Positions 47,206-57,649 of a DNA stretch of 64,000 nt are shown piece by piece. The stretch lies in NCBI GenBank assembly GCA_003153435.1, contig PLYR01000020.1, positions 1 to 64,000 on the forward strand, in the 5' to 3' direction. Under the pieces are notes generated by a model that had not been told where the DNA came from, did not search any database, and saw only the letters and a program-made list of their open reading frames with translations. Within the stretch, counting starts at the first letter, position 1. Every line of letters begins with the position of its first letter. This DNA is from Bacteroidota bacterium (lineage in GTDB: Bacteria > Bacteroidota > Bacteroidia > Palsa-965). The position numbers and the translations under genes are program-made.

Positions 47206-49341
47206 ATGACAAGAAGATTACTAATCGGATTCTCGTTTTTATTATGTGTTTTTAGCCAGGTTTCGAGTGCCCAGGATATGGCTACTTATAGGGAAAAATT
47301 TACGGAAGGGAATTATCTCATCATTGAGGAGAACTTCACTCAGGCTTTGAAAAATTTCCTGGAAGCTTATGCGATAGACTCTACCAATGCGAACATTAAC
47401 TATAAACTGGGTTATTGTTACATGAAGTCCTCTACCGAAAAATACAAAGCAACACATTACCTGGAGAAAGCTTGTCAGAATGTCTCTCATAATTATACCG
47501 ACCTGGAACCCCGGGAGAAAAAAGCCCCTGATAATGCATATTATTTTCTTGGTCAGGCCTACCACCTTAACTACCGCTTCGATGAGGCCATTGAAAACTT
47601 TACAAAATTCAAAGAAATTATAGGCCCAAAAAATAAAGAATTCAACAGGGACATAGACCGCAGGATTGAAATCTGTAAAAACGGAAAAGAATTTTACAGT
47701 GTTCCCACCAAGGTAGACATCATCAACCTTGGAGATTCGATCAATACAACCTACCCGGAGTATAGCCCAGTGGTTACTGCGGATGAGAATATGCTCATCT
47801 TCACATCCAGAAGACCAGGTAGTACCGGAGGTGAAATGGGACCCGATGGACTTTACTACGAAGATATTTACGTTTCCTATAAAAAACCCGACGGCACCTG
47901 GACAGAAGCTAAGAGTATTGGTCCGAATGTAAATACAGGAGGGAACGAAGCCTCCATTTCTCTTACCGCCGACGGACAACAATTATTCATTTATAAAGAT
48001 GATAATGGAGGGGATATCTACCTGAGTCATCTGGATGGTGACAGTTGGAGTTATCCGGAACCACTTGGTGGTGATATCAATTCGAAGACCTGGGAAACCC
48101 ATGCCTGTATGACGGCAGACGGATCGACACTGTATTTCGTAAGCGACCGGGCTGGAGGATTTGGTGGACGGGATATTTACAAGTGCGTAAAACTTCCGAA
48201 CGGAAAATGGTCTAAAGCAACCAACCTGGGTCCAACCATTAACACAGAATACGATGAGGACAGCCCTTTTATTCACCCGAATAAAGTCGATCTGTTCTTC
48301 AGCTCCCGTGGTCATAAAACAATGGGTGGCTTCGACATCTTCTTCTCCACCCTGAACCCGGATTCGAACAAATGGTCTGAACCCATGAACATCGGATACC
48401 CGATCAATACAACGGATGATGATATTTTTTATGTAGCAACCCCTGATGGAAAGCGTGCCTACTACTCCTCTGCACGACCCGGAGGATTCGGTGACAAGGA
48501 TATCTATATGATCAAGTTCCAGGATTCAGCTCCTGCTGAAAAGGCTGTGGCACTAATCAAGGGTATTGTTTCCTCCGCCGACGGAGCAGAAATTCCACTG
48601 GATATCCTCATAACCGCAACAGACTCCAGTACACTGGAACAGGTTTCCAATACCAAACCCATTCACCGTACCGGTAGTTATTCCATGATTCTGGAAACCG
48701 GTAAGACCTATTATCTGAATTATTTGGTGAATGGAAAAGTGATGTCTTCCGATACGATCAGGATTCCTGTCGGAGCTAACTATACTCAATATGACAGACC
48801 CTTGCTTCTGAATGGAATTATTCTGAAAAAAACTTCTCCTGAGGATGTAGTGAAGACCACTCCAAAAGATTCTTCCTTAGTAAAAGTTACTCCGGTTAAA
48901 GTCATACCTCATACCGATAAAGACCACGTAGGGGCTCCAAAGAAACAGGTTACTTATAATAACGGACCTGAATTCCGGATTTATTTCTCCTATAACGTAC
49001 ACAATGTAGAACTTACAAATCCAGACTTCGTAAAGTATATGGATTCTCTGCAAGCTGTTGTATTGAAAGGAAATGTAAAGCTCTTAATCACTGGCTCTGC
49101 TTCTCAGGTTCCAACTCCCTTATTTAACGGTAATAAAGGACTTGCAAACCAACGGGCTGCTGACATGAAGGATATCATCATCCAAGTTATGAAAGCCAGG
49201 AACATGGATCTTGCGAAGGTGGAATTTGTAACTCCTCCGGTTGCTCTTATTCAAGGTCCTCCTTATCAGGCTGACGCTGAGAAAAACAAAGCTCAATTCG
49301 AGAAGTATCAGTATGTTAGTGTCAAATACATCTCTAAATAA
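47206..49341 (+). CDS. PorE-like paralog: TPR + PD40 + CRD-like + divergent OmpA-like C-terminus
   Basis: Same architecture as 44936-46996; C-terminus KLLITGSASQVPTPLFNGNKGLANQRAADMKDIIIQVM lacks the HTD motif. Start at ATG 47206. Confidence 0.85.
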   Translation: MTRRLLIGFSFLLCVFSQVSSAQDMATYREKFTEGNYLIIEENFTQALKNFLEAYAIDSTNANINYKLGYCYMKSSTEKYKATHYLEKACQNVSHNYTDLEPREKKAPDNAYYFLGQAYHLNYRFDEAIENFTKFKEIIGPKNKEFNRDIDRRIEICKNGKEFYSVPTKVDIINLGDSINTTYPEYSPVVTADENMLIFTSRRPGSTGGEMGPDGLYYEDIYVSYKKPDGTWTEAKSIGPNVNTGGNEASISLTADGQQLFIYKDDNGGDIYLSHLDGDSWSYPEPLGGDINSKTWETHACMTADGSTLYFVSDRAGGFGGRDIYKCVKLPNGKWSKATNLGPTINTEYDEDSPFIHPNKVDLFFSSRGHKTMGGFDIFFSTLNPDSNKWSEPMNIGYPINTTDDDIFYVATPDGKRAYYSSARPGGFGDKDIYMIKFQDSAPAEKAVALIKGIVSSADGAEIPLDILITATDSSTLEQVSNTKPIHRTGSYSMILETGKTYYLNYLVNGKVMSSDTIRIPVGANYTQYDRPLLLNGIILKKTSPEDVVKTTPKDSSLVKVTPVKVIPHTDKDHVGAPKKQVTYNNGPEFRIYFSYNVHNVELTNPDFVKYMDSLQAVVLKGNVKLLITGSASQVPTPLFNGNKGLANQRAADMKDIIIQVMKARNMDLAKVEFVTPPVALIQGPPYQADAEKNKAQFEKYQYVSVKYISK

Positions 49342-49364
49342 ATGACAATCGATCGGTTTCAATT

Positions 49365-50969
49365 TTGACACTTATTTCACACGTGATATACAGAATCGGG
49401 CCCCTACATTATTGCTTTATAGTCCTGTTCATGGCCTGCTCGTTTATACAGGCACAGACCTCTTCTAAATCAGGTCCTGATCCTGAAGATGCATACGAGC
49501 ATTTCCGTCATGGTAATTACAGTATGGCTCTTAAAGTCTATAAGGTTCTTTATAAAAAAGATAAGAACAATATTGATTATAATTATAAGATCGCCCAGTG
49601 CTATCTGAATACCAATATCAATAAAAAAGAATCCATCCCCTACCTTGAATTTGTAACCAAACAACCCCACTACGATCCGAATGCACTTTTCGATCTGGGT
49701 AGGGCATATCACTATGCCAATCGGTTTGACGATGCTGTTAAAGCCTTTAAGGAATACAAAGAGAAGGTTGGCGACAAGGATGCAGAAAAGGTTGACCACG
49801 AAATTGAAACCTGTTACAATGGAAAAGAGCTTGTTAAATTCCCTGTCAAGGTTACCTTTGAAAATCTCAAAGAACTGAACTCCGAATATCCTGACTATTA
49901 CCCATTCACAACCAGCAGTGAATCCTTTCTGGTATTTACTTCCAGAAGAAAAGGAAACGTTGGTGCTTCTTCCGTTGAAGTGGATGGATACTATTCTTCC
50001 GACATTTATGTCTCTGCCGTAAAAGGAGGAACTTTTTTAAAGCCTAAAAATCTGGGCTCGGTAGTAAACGGACAATTTGATGAACAGTGTGTAGGGCTTG
50101 CACCAGATGGGGCCAATATGATTGTCTATATTGATAATATAACAGACGTGGGGAATCTCTACCAAAGCAAACCCGGAAAAGAAAAGGAAGGAGTTCCCAG
50201 TTTTACAAAGCCTGTTAAAATGGGCGATGTGATTAATTCGGGATTTGAAACCTCTGGTTCCTATTCCCCGGATGGAAACATTTTTTTCTTCGCCAGCGAC
50301 CGCTCTGGTGGAAAGGGAGGAACGGATATCTATATGGTTAAGAAGCTCCCTACCGGCGACTGGGCCGTGCCTCAACCTATTACCATTATTAATACCAAAT
50401 ACAGGGAAGACTTCCCGTTTATGGCCTCTGATGGAAAAACCCTTTTCTTCTCCTCTGAAGGACATTCAAGCATGGGGGGATTCGATCTGTTTAAAACCGT
50501 TTATAACGAAGAAACCAATGCCTGGTCTGCACCTAAAAATCTTGGGTATCCGATAAACGACAGCCAGGATAACCGATCCATCTCTTTTTCAAAAGATAAC
50601 CGCTATGGTTATATCTCTTCAGCAAGAGAAGGTGGAATGGGCGACCTGGATATTTACCGCATTACCTTTGATGAAATGAACCCTCGTTATACCATTGTAA
50701 CCGGATACATCATGATCGGTGATTCCACCAATAAGAAAAAGGCCAACAATTCCATTATTACGGTTACTAATGCGGTTAACTCCAAACATGTAGGTAACTA
50801 TACCCCGGCACCCGGAAGTGGGAATTATGTGATGGCACTTCCTCCCGGAAAATATACGATGAGCGTGGATTGCCCGGGAACAAAACCTTTTACAACCCCA
50901 TTGCAAATCCTCGACCTGGGCTCTTTCCAGCCTGAAACCACCTTAAATGTGCTGCTCAATCCGAAGTGA
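49365..50969 (+). CDS. PorE-like paralog: TPR + PD40 + CRD-like, no OmpA domain
   Basis: TPRs, PD40 blades (SPDGNIFFFASDRSGGKGGTDIY), ends shortly after a CRD-like segment (NYVMALPPGKYTMSVDCPG...LNVLLNPK). Non-ATG start (TTG 49365 or GTG 49383). Confidence 0.82.
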   Translation: MTLISHVIYRIGPLHYCFIVLFMACSFIQAQTSSKSGPDPEDAYEHFRHGNYSMALKVYKVLYKKDKNNIDYNYKIAQCYLNTNINKKESIPYLEFVTKQPHYDPNALFDLGRAYHYANRFDDAVKAFKEYKEKVGDKDAEKVDHEIETCYNGKELVKFPVKVTFENLKELNSEYPDYYPFTTSSESFLVFTSRRKGNVGASSVEVDGYYSSDIYVSAVKGGTFLKPKNLGSVVNGQFDEQCVGLAPDGANMIVYIDNITDVGNLYQSKPGKEKEGVPSFTKPVKMGDVINSGFETSGSYSPDGNIFFFASDRSGGKGGTDIYMVKKLPTGDWAVPQPITIINTKYREDFPFMASDGKTLFFSSEGHSSMGGFDLFKTVYNEETNAWSAPKNLGYPINDSQDNRSISFSKDNRYGYISSAREGGMGDLDIYRITFDEMNPRYTIVTGYIMIGDSTNKKKANNSIITVTNAVNSKHVGNYTPAPGSGNYVMALPPGKYTMSVDCPGTKPFTTPLQILDLGSFQPETTLNVLLNPK

Positions 50970-51059
50970 CCACTACCTGTTTCAAAAGTGCAACGGCTTC
51001 TCCCTTGTGGCTTTTTTATATTCCTGTTCCTCTCCTCTTCACTAATATCCTATAACCGT

Positions 51060-51875
51060 ATGCAACTACTCAATTTAAAACGTCCGATTGCTTTTTTTGA
51101 CCTCGAAACAACAGGAGTAAATGTGGCCAGTGATCGAATTGTAGAAATCGCTATTGTCAAGATCATGCCTGACGGAAGCAAAGAGTGCAAGGATAAAAGG
51201 ATTAATCCCGGAATTCCAATTCCTCTTGAATCTTCACTTGTACATGGGATATACGACAAAGACGTCGCCGATGCGCCGACATTCAAAGCCATAGGAAAGA
51301 GTCTGGCTGAATTTCTGAAAGACTGTGACCTTGGCGGTTACAATTCCAACAAGTTTGACATTCCGTTGCTGATGGAAGAGTTCCTGCGGGCGGAGATAGA
51401 GTTTAATCTGGAAGACAGGAATTGTGTAGATGTGCAGAATATTTTCCATCAGATGGAACAGCGGACACTCAAGGCAGCATACCAATTCTACTGCGGCAAA
51501 GAACTCATCAATGCGCACAGCGCCCTGGCTGATATTGAGGCAACTTACGAAGTTTTTCTTGCGCAGATTGATCGTTATAAAGACAAAGAATTTACCGACA
51601 AAGCAGGAAATAAATCAATACCAGTAGTTAATGACATGAAGGCTTTGAACGATTTTACCAAGGTCACCAAAAATGTGGATCTGGCAGGCCGAATTGTATA
51701 TAATGATAAAGGTGTAGAAGTCTTTAATTTTGGTAAACACACAGGGAAACCTGTTGCAGAGGTGCTAAAAGCAGAACCTTCTTATTATGCCTGGATGCAA
51801 CAGGGAGATTTTCCTTTGTATACCAAGAAAGTGCTTACCCGGATAAAACTAAAAAACCTCAACACCAAAGAATAA
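51060..51875 (+). CDS. DnaQ-like 3'-5' exonuclease
   Basis: FFDLETTGVNVASDRIVEIAIV (ExoI DxE), YNSNKFDIPLL, HSALADIEATYEVF; ExoX-like C-terminus (FNFGKHTGKPVAEVLKAEPSYYAWMQQGDFP). Start at ATG 51060. Confidence 0.93.
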   Translation: MQLLNLKRPIAFFDLETTGVNVASDRIVEIAIVKIMPDGSKECKDKRINPGIPIPLESSLVHGIYDKDVADAPTFKAIGKSLAEFLKDCDLGGYNSNKFDIPLLMEEFLRAEIEFNLEDRNCVDVQNIFHQMEQRTLKAAYQFYCGKELINAHSALADIEATYEVFLAQIDRYKDKEFTDKAGNKSIPVVNDMKALNDFTKVTKNVDLAGRIVYNDKGVEVFNFGKHTGKPVAEVLKAEPSYYAWMQQGDFPLYTKKVLTRIKLKNLNTKE

Positions 51876-51880
51876 GTCCC

Positions 51881-52492
51881 ATGAAAATCATTTGTATCGG
51901 ACGGAATTATGCCGCACATGCCAAAGAGATGAAGAGCGAAGTGCCGAAAGAACCTGTCTTCTTTATGAAGCCGGATACGGCTCTGATTATACGTAACCAG
52001 CCATTCTTTATCCCCGATTTTTCAGAAGAAATTCATCACGAAGTGGAGCTCGTCTTAAAAATCAATAAAGTCGGGAGAAATATTGAGGAAAAATTCGCAC
52101 ATAAATACTATGATGAAATCGGAATAGGCATTGATTTCACTGCCAGGGATCTTCAAGCCCGATGCAAAGAGAAAGGGCTACCCTGGGAAATGGCCAAAGC
52201 CTTTGATGGTTCTGCACCGCTTGGTGAATTCAAACGCAAAGAAGACCTTCCAAAACCTGAAATGATCGGGTTTCATCTGGATATTAACGGTAAAACCGTA
52301 CAAGAAGGGAACACTCGTGATCTGCTCTTTTCATTCGATAAAATCATAGCCTACGTCTCCCGTTTTATTACTCTGAAAAAAGGAGACCTGATCTTTACCG
52401 GAACACCTGAAGGAGTGGGGCCAGTTAAAATAAATGACAAGCTGGAAGCTTATATAGGTGAAGAAAAACTGCTCTCCTTTAATGTGAAATGA
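51881..52492 (+). CDS. Fumarylacetoacetate hydrolase family protein
   Basis: CIGRNYAAHAKEM...KPDTALI...EIHHEVELVLKI...IGIDFTARDLQ...GDLIFTGTPEGVGPV. Confidence 0.95.
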   Translation: MKIICIGRNYAAHAKEMKSEVPKEPVFFMKPDTALIIRNQPFFIPDFSEEIHHEVELVLKINKVGRNIEEKFAHKYYDEIGIGIDFTARDLQARCKEKGLPWEMAKAFDGSAPLGEFKRKEDLPKPEMIGFHLDINGKTVQEGNTRDLLFSFDKIIAYVSRFITLKKGDLIFTGTPEGVGPVKINDKLEAYIGEEKLLSFNVK

Positions 52493-52516
52493 TTTTAAAC
52501 CCAGCAGAGAAGCTCC

Positions 52517-54229
52517 TTACTCTTTTACAAGTTTCTTTACAAAAACTTCATTTCCGGTCTTTACAGTAAGCAGATACAAACCCGCAGGAATGGGAGATAA
52601 TCCGGAGAGTACCCAGTTATTATAGGATTGCACCGCAGCCCGGTGTGTCTCTGTGTAGATCACCCTTCCGCAAAGATCAGAGAGCGTAACCCCGACATCC
52701 TGGCTTTGAGAAGACCAGAAGATAACCCGGAGCGAGCCTGTAAACGGGTTAGGAAAAATGTTCGATAGATAATCTCCGTCAGTTACGGATACTTCATGAA
52801 TACCCAGACTGGAATTAGCCAGACAGAAATCAGGAATACCATAACCTAACATTGAATCCGGATGAGCGAATTGAGTTGCGCTCTTCTCAATGGCTTGTAG
52901 AATTTGTGTATTGCTTAATGTGGGATGAGCCTGCCATAAGCATGCTACCATTCCACACATAATTGGAGAAGCGAATGAAGTTCCGTTCTGAGCCAATATT
53001 CCATTGCTGGCCCAGTCTGCAACAATGCTCCCCTCCCCTTCCGATGCCACTGCCGGTTTAATATCTCCGCCTGAACCAGGCCCCTCTGAACTAAAACTTG
53101 AATATACACCCGATGAGTTCACAGATCCAACCGCCAGTACACTATCGGCATCCGCAGGCGTTCCTATATAATGCCATGCAGTACCGCCCATATTGCCTGC
53201 TGCACAAACCACTGCTATCCCTTTGTTCGATGCAAAATTAGCCGCCCTTGCACAGGGAGTGGTGTGCCCGTTCATACTGGCATAATTATGATTGAGGATA
53301 GTATCATCAAAGGTGGTATAGCCCAGTGAAGTATTGATCACATCAGCTCCTACACTATCAGCCCGCTCCGCACCGGCTGCCCAGTTATATTCTTCTACAA
53401 CATATTCAGAATTTATATCTTCTGTAATAAATAACCAGTATTTCGCCTTCGGGGCTGTTCCGATAATGCTTCCCGGCATATTTCCTCCCATACAAGATAA
53501 TACACAGGTGCCATGAAAGTGGCGGTCGGCTCCATAAACAGAATCATTTTCATCCACAAAATCATGTGTTCCGAGAATCTGATTGTTGACACGCAGGCTG
53601 TCAAAAGCCTTCAGTGTATCTACATGCTGAAACCCAGCATCCAGAATGGCTATGACCATGCCCTGTCCTTGATAACCTTTGTCATGCATGCAAACTCCAT
53701 TGAGCATGCTAATCTGATTTAATGAAGGGCCATAATTCAAACTGGCTGGGGTTGGATCAGAAGAAATAAGTTTGTGAGAATCAGCTATTGGAACAGATCT
53801 GAATTTATCATAGGAACCGGCACCCGGTGCCTGCTTTATTCCGCCTACAGGAAGTGAACCAGCCACAAAAGACAGATTCGTGATGGCGGTTAACTGAGCC
53901 TGGCCTGTAACTTTAACCACCACCCCATTAAACCATTTACTCCGGAGATGAATATGCGCTCCGGTAGCCGCAACACTATCTACATAGCTTTGATTAACCG
54001 GAAGGTCTGTAAATGTAATCGGAATGGATTGATTAAGACGGCGCTGAATAGAACGGGCACTCAGGAATGCCGAGGGAGTGGTAACAGAATAGGGTGAATT
54101 ATTTTTATCCTTGAACTGAATCCAATAACGACTAATGCCCACTGAAACAGTCTGCCCCCACGAAAACGGACCAATAAAACATACCCCTATAATAAGAAGA
54201 ATAACCGATTTCAGAAATGCAGGTTTCAT
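52517..54229 (-). CDS. S8 subtilisin-like serine protease with T9SS C-terminal sorting domain
   Basis: Asp IAILDAGFQ, His HFHGTCVLS, Ser NGTSFASPIMCGMVA; CTD IFPNPFTGSLRV...PAGLYLLTVKTGNEVFVKKLVKE. Confidence 0.94.
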   Translation of the reverse strand: MKPAFLKSVILLIIGVCFIGPFSWGQTVSVGISRYWIQFKDKNNSPYSVTTPSAFLSARSIQRRLNQSIPITFTDLPVNQSYVDSVAATGAHIHLRSKWFNGVVVKVTGQAQLTAITNLSFVAGSLPVGGIKQAPGAGSYDKFRSVPIADSHKLISSDPTPASLNYGPSLNQISMLNGVCMHDKGYQGQGMVIAILDAGFQHVDTLKAFDSLRVNNQILGTHDFVDENDSVYGADRHFHGTCVLSCMGGNMPGSIIGTAPKAKYWLFITEDINSEYVVEEYNWAAGAERADSVGADVINTSLGYTTFDDTILNHNYASMNGHTTPCARAANFASNKGIAVVCAAGNMGGTAWHYIGTPADADSVLAVGSVNSSGVYSSFSSEGPGSGGDIKPAVASEGEGSIVADWASNGILAQNGTSFASPIMCGMVACLWQAHPTLSNTQILQAIEKSATQFAHPDSMLGYGIPDFCLANSSLGIHEVSVTDGDYLSNIFPNPFTGSLRVIFWSSQSQDVGVTLSDLCGRVIYTETHRAAVQSYNNWVLSGLSPIPAGLYLLTVKTGNEVFVKKLVKE

Positions 54230-54939
54230 TGTCTTCCGAATTTATTGATAGTGGACTTACAGATTACACCACTCTTGATCCTGTTCAGAACAGAAACTCC
54301 TATTACGATATTATTATCAGTAACATCTATGACTTGTCTGGAAACAAGTCCTACATTTTTGGCATAGGTATTAATATATGATTTGTAGTAAAGCAAGTTA
54401 GTATCAATCTTTTCAATGACCTGAGCAGTGGAGTCAAAACTCATGCTTCCAATGGTCTGCTTCAGATTCACAGGGCCGAATTGATATTCACAATCTCCCA
54501 TGGTGTTCTGGGCATTACCGTTCCAGGTAGGCTGGGTTGAATTTACCGGAAAGATCATTTTCACATATCTTACATTATCCTCCACCCGCTCATAATGTGT
54601 ACTTGTTCTTGTACTGTACCAGACATTTTTAAGCGTCCAGGGAATGGAATCATAAGGGTGAACGGAGTCATGCATCCGGACATATCTTTCTATTCGAAGC
54701 GATGGCCTTCCCTCGTTATCTGGAAACACAGACTCTACATACTCTTTAAGCTGATATTTAAATCGGATCGTATCTCTGGTAAATCCATCATAAATCACTG
54801 AATCAACATCATAGATCACATACCTGCCAACGTCAGATGGGGTATAGGTATAGCCCATATCAAAATGGAGTTCATTATCCTTCTTGCAGGAGAAGAAAAA
54901 CACAACACCGAAGAGCATAAGAACCAAAAGTTTTCTCAC
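54226..54939 (-). CDS. Hypothetical lipoprotein
   Basis: LVLMLFGVVFFFSCKKDNE lipobox; GTG start at 54939 (VRKLLVLMLFG) removes the overlap with mnmA implied by the ORF track. Confidence 0.65.
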   Translation of the reverse strand: MRKLLVLMLFGVVFFFSCKKDNELHFDMGYTYTPSDVGRYVIYDVDSVIYDGFTRDTIRFKYQLKEYVESVFPDNEGRPSLRIERYVRMHDSVHPYDSIPWTLKNVWYSTRTSTHYERVEDNVRYVKMIFPVNSTQPTWNGNAQNTMGDCEYQFGPVNLKQTIGSMSFDSTAQVIEKIDTNLLYYKSYINTYAKNVGLVSRQVIDVTDNNIVIGVSVLNRIKSGVICKSTINKFGRQ

Positions 54940-54949
54940 ATGTCTGAGC

Positions 54950-56050
54950 TTAGATGATAAAGCCTCCTCCAACCAAGTCATTTCCTTCGTAGAATACAGC
55001 GCTCTGTCCGGGAGCGATTGCACTCACCTTTTCATGAAACAGCACTTCCAGCTTGTCACCGTTGTGACTGACATTAGCCATCATGCCTGCGTCTTTATAA
55101 CGAATCCTGGTAAGCGCAGCATAGTCTTCGGGAAGAGTTGTGTACTTGATGAGGTTAAAATTTCTTACACTCATCTTTTGTTTCTCAAGTTCCTCTTTTT
55201 TGCCAAGGACAACGGTATTGCTCTCTGGCTTTATTTCAGTCACGAACATAGGCTCCCCGAAAGCAATATCCAGACCTTTCCTTTGACCCACTGTATAAAA
55301 AGGGTAACCTTTATGCTTCCCAACGACTGTACCATCTGCAAGTACAAACGACCCTCCATCAACACGCTCTTCCAGGTCGGTCACCTTCCGCTTGAGGAAT
55401 GCCCGGTAGTCATTATCCGGGACAAAACATATTTCATAGCTCTCACTCTTTTTGGCAAGCTCTTCATACCCGCTCTCAATCGCCATCTGTTTGATTTCCG
55501 ACTTCCGAAACTTACCCAGAGGAAAAATAGTTCGTTTAAGGCTTTCCTGAGTAAGGCCCCAGAGCACATAACTTTGATCTTTACTCTCATCAAGGCCTTT
55601 GGAAACCACGTATCTCCCGTTCTCCAGTCTCACTTGGGCATAGTGTCCGGTAGCTATAAATTCACAATCCAGCTGATCAGCCCTTTTCAGAAGCGCATCC
55701 CATTTAATATGGGTATTACAGAGTACGCATGGGTTAGGTGTTCTTCCAGCGAGGTATTCCTCCACAAAGTTGTCGATTATATAATCTCCGAATTCAGCAC
55801 GGATATCCAGGATAAAATGAGGAAAGCCATGGTTTACCGCAAGGATCCTGGCATCATTTATAGAATCAAGACTACAACAGCCGGTTTCTTTTTTAGACCC
55901 GCCTACACCGGCATAGTCCCATGTCTTCATCGTAATACCGATCACTTCATAACCTTCCTTATGAAGCATCATGGCAGTAACAGAGCTGTCAATTCCACCG
56001 CTCATCGCCACCAGTACCTTACCTTTTTTAGTTGTCCCCATCATTATCAC
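54950..56050 (-). CDS. mnmA: tRNA-specific 2-thiouridylase MnmA
   Basis: VLVAMSGGIDSSVTAMML (PP-loop), NPCVLCNTHIKWDALL, ATGHYAQV, YEICFVPDNDYRAFL. Confidence 0.97.
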   Translation of the reverse strand: MIMMGTTKKGKVLVAMSGGIDSSVTAMMLHKEGYEVIGITMKTWDYAGVGGSKKETGCCSLDSINDARILAVNHGFPHFILDIRAEFGDYIIDNFVEEYLAGRTPNPCVLCNTHIKWDALLKRADQLDCEFIATGHYAQVRLENGRYVVSKGLDESKDQSYVLWGLTQESLKRTIFPLGKFRKSEIKQMAIESGYEELAKKSESYEICFVPDNDYRAFLKRKVTDLEERVDGGSFVLADGTVVGKHKGYPFYTVGQRKGLDIAFGEPMFVTEIKPESNTVVLGKKEELEKQKMSVRNFNLIKYTTLPEDYAALTRIRYKDAGMMANVSHNGDKLEVLFHEKVSAIAPGQSAVFYEGNDLVGGGFII

Positions 56051-56858
56051 CCTTTACCGGTGGTCCTCCGTTATGTTCAAGCTCATTCTTTTCTTTATTT
56101 TCTTCCAGTCCGTCTTTGATGAGCTTATCAATATCAATATTTGGTTTCCCTAGCAGTTTTCCATTTTTAAACTCATCTATATGGTCTTCCTTTAGAATTC
56201 CACATTTATAAAAAAACCATTTTCCGTCCGGGAGGCAGTTATGGTAATTAGCTACAATCCTCTTTTGCCCCGCAGGGCAATAATAAGTTACAATTCCTTC
56301 CAGACAACCCTTCAGATAGGTCCCTTCTGCTTTTAAAGTCCCGTCTGAATCATATTGTTTCCAGGGCCCTTCCTGAATATTTCCTTTAAAGGTATATTCC
56401 TCAGCTACTTTTCCATTGACAAAATAGGTAATACTTTTACCCTCCTTCTTTCCTCCCACATAGGCTTCTCTTGAAACGAGCACGGTATCGGAAGAGAAAA
56501 ATGTCCACACACTGTCCCTTTCCTGGCTCTTATACTTTCCTTTTACCCAAACATTTCCATTGCGGTGGTACATGGTCGTATTACACGATTTGCCATCTCT
56601 TGAAAATAATGATATTGCGGTGAGCGCCCCATCTTCATCATAATACTTGAAAGTACCTATAGGCTTATCATTTCTGAATGTTCCTTCGTAAACCGTCTTT
56701 CCGTTCTTATCCGTTTTTCTGAATTTTCCCTGCTTCATCCCTTTAGAATCTACCCAATTGATGGAATCATGTTTGGTACCAAACTCCGTTTGTCCACTAA
56801 CCGGAAGGAACCAACCCAGGCATAGAATAAGAATGAGGTAAGAAGAGCTGAATTTCAT
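56028..56858 (-). CDS. MORN-like/YwqK-family repeat protein
   Basis: Repeated GxxxYYxxDGxL-type units (GTFKYYDEDGALTAI, GPWKQYDSDGTLKAEGTYLKG, GKWFFYKCGILKEDHI); signal peptide. Confidence 0.8.
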   Translation of the reverse strand: MKFSSSYLILILCLGWFLPVSGQTEFGTKHDSINWVDSKGMKQGKFRKTDKNGKTVYEGTFRNDKPIGTFKYYDEDGALTAISLFSRDGKSCNTTMYHRNGNVWVKGKYKSQERDSVWTFFSSDTVLVSREAYVGGKKEGKSITYFVNGKVAEEYTFKGNIQEGPWKQYDSDGTLKAEGTYLKGCLEGIVTYYCPAGQKRIVANYHNCLPDGKWFFYKCGILKEDHIDEFKNGKLLGKPNIDIDKLIKDGLEENKEKNELEHNGGPPVKGDNDGDN

Positions 56859-56953
56859 GTTCTAAAAGATCCTACGAAGATACGCTTTTTAAGAATGGAT
56901 TTCACTAAAGAGTGCGTCCTTTCAGTGAGATAGAAATTCCTTATTTTAGCAGA

Positions 56954-57646
56954 ATGAAGTTGAAACAGAAAGGGTTAGGCCTTCTCAAAATCACCATACT
57001 CCTTCTGTTCTTGATGAGCATATTGGGTGGATGCGCACTCTTTAGGCCAGCTCCCCAGAAGCTGTTCCAGCATGCCAGAATCTATGAACCTTTTGATGCC
57101 ATCATTGTTCCAGGCATCCCCCTTCGCAATGGTGGTACCTGGGATTCTATCATGAAAGCCCGGGTGCTTTGGTCGGTGTACCTTTATAATAAAGGAATCA
57201 CCAAGAATATTATCTTTTCAGGTAATGCGGTTTATTCGCCTTATATAGAAGCCCAGGCGATGTCTCTTTATGCCCAGGCCCTTGGAATTCCAAAAGAGCA
57301 TATTGTCATAGAACCTCTGGCACTCCATAGTACGGAGAATGTTTATTTCTCTTATAAAATCGCAAGGGAAAAAGGATTTAAGTCAATCGGACTTGCTACC
57401 GATCCATTCCAGGCTGCACTTCTCTATCGTTTCACAAAGAAACGGTTCAGAACCAGAATCACCCCAATACCGATCCTCTTCGACACGATCCGAACTATGA
57501 ATTCAGTTCGACCAGTCATTGACCCCCAGCCCGCATATGTGGAGAACTGGAAGTCTATCATTGAAACACAAAGTGCCCGCTTCCGGAGAAGGGGCACTCG
57601 TGGTAAAAACATTCACTTCGAAAAGCGAAGAATGGATGCGCTCTGA
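56954..57646 (+). CDS. YdcF/SanA (DUF218) family protein
   Basis: DAIIVPGIPLRNGGTWDSIMKARVLWSVYLYNKGITKNIIFSG...EHIVIEPLALHSTENVYFS; start at ATG 56954. Confidence 0.85.
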   Translation: MKLKQKGLGLLKITILLLFLMSILGGCALFRPAPQKLFQHARIYEPFDAIIVPGIPLRNGGTWDSIMKARVLWSVYLYNKGITKNIIFSGNAVYSPYIEAQAMSLYAQALGIPKEHIVIEPLALHSTENVYFSYKIAREKGFKSIGLATDPFQAALLYRFTKKRFRTRITPIPILFDTIRTMNSVRPVIDPQPAYVENWKSIIETQSARFRRRGTRGKNIHFEKRRMDAL

Positions 57647-57649
57647 GTC

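Noticed and set aside
54940-55023. Overlap of the 54226-55023 ORF with mnmA
   Set aside because: Likely a start-site artefact; a GTG at 54939 gives a normal lipoprotein signal and no overlap.
54884-56119. 411-aa plus-strand ORF opposite mnmA
   Set aside because: Antisense to a strongly supported conserved gene; no recognisable protein features; starts inside the neighbouring lipoprotein gene.
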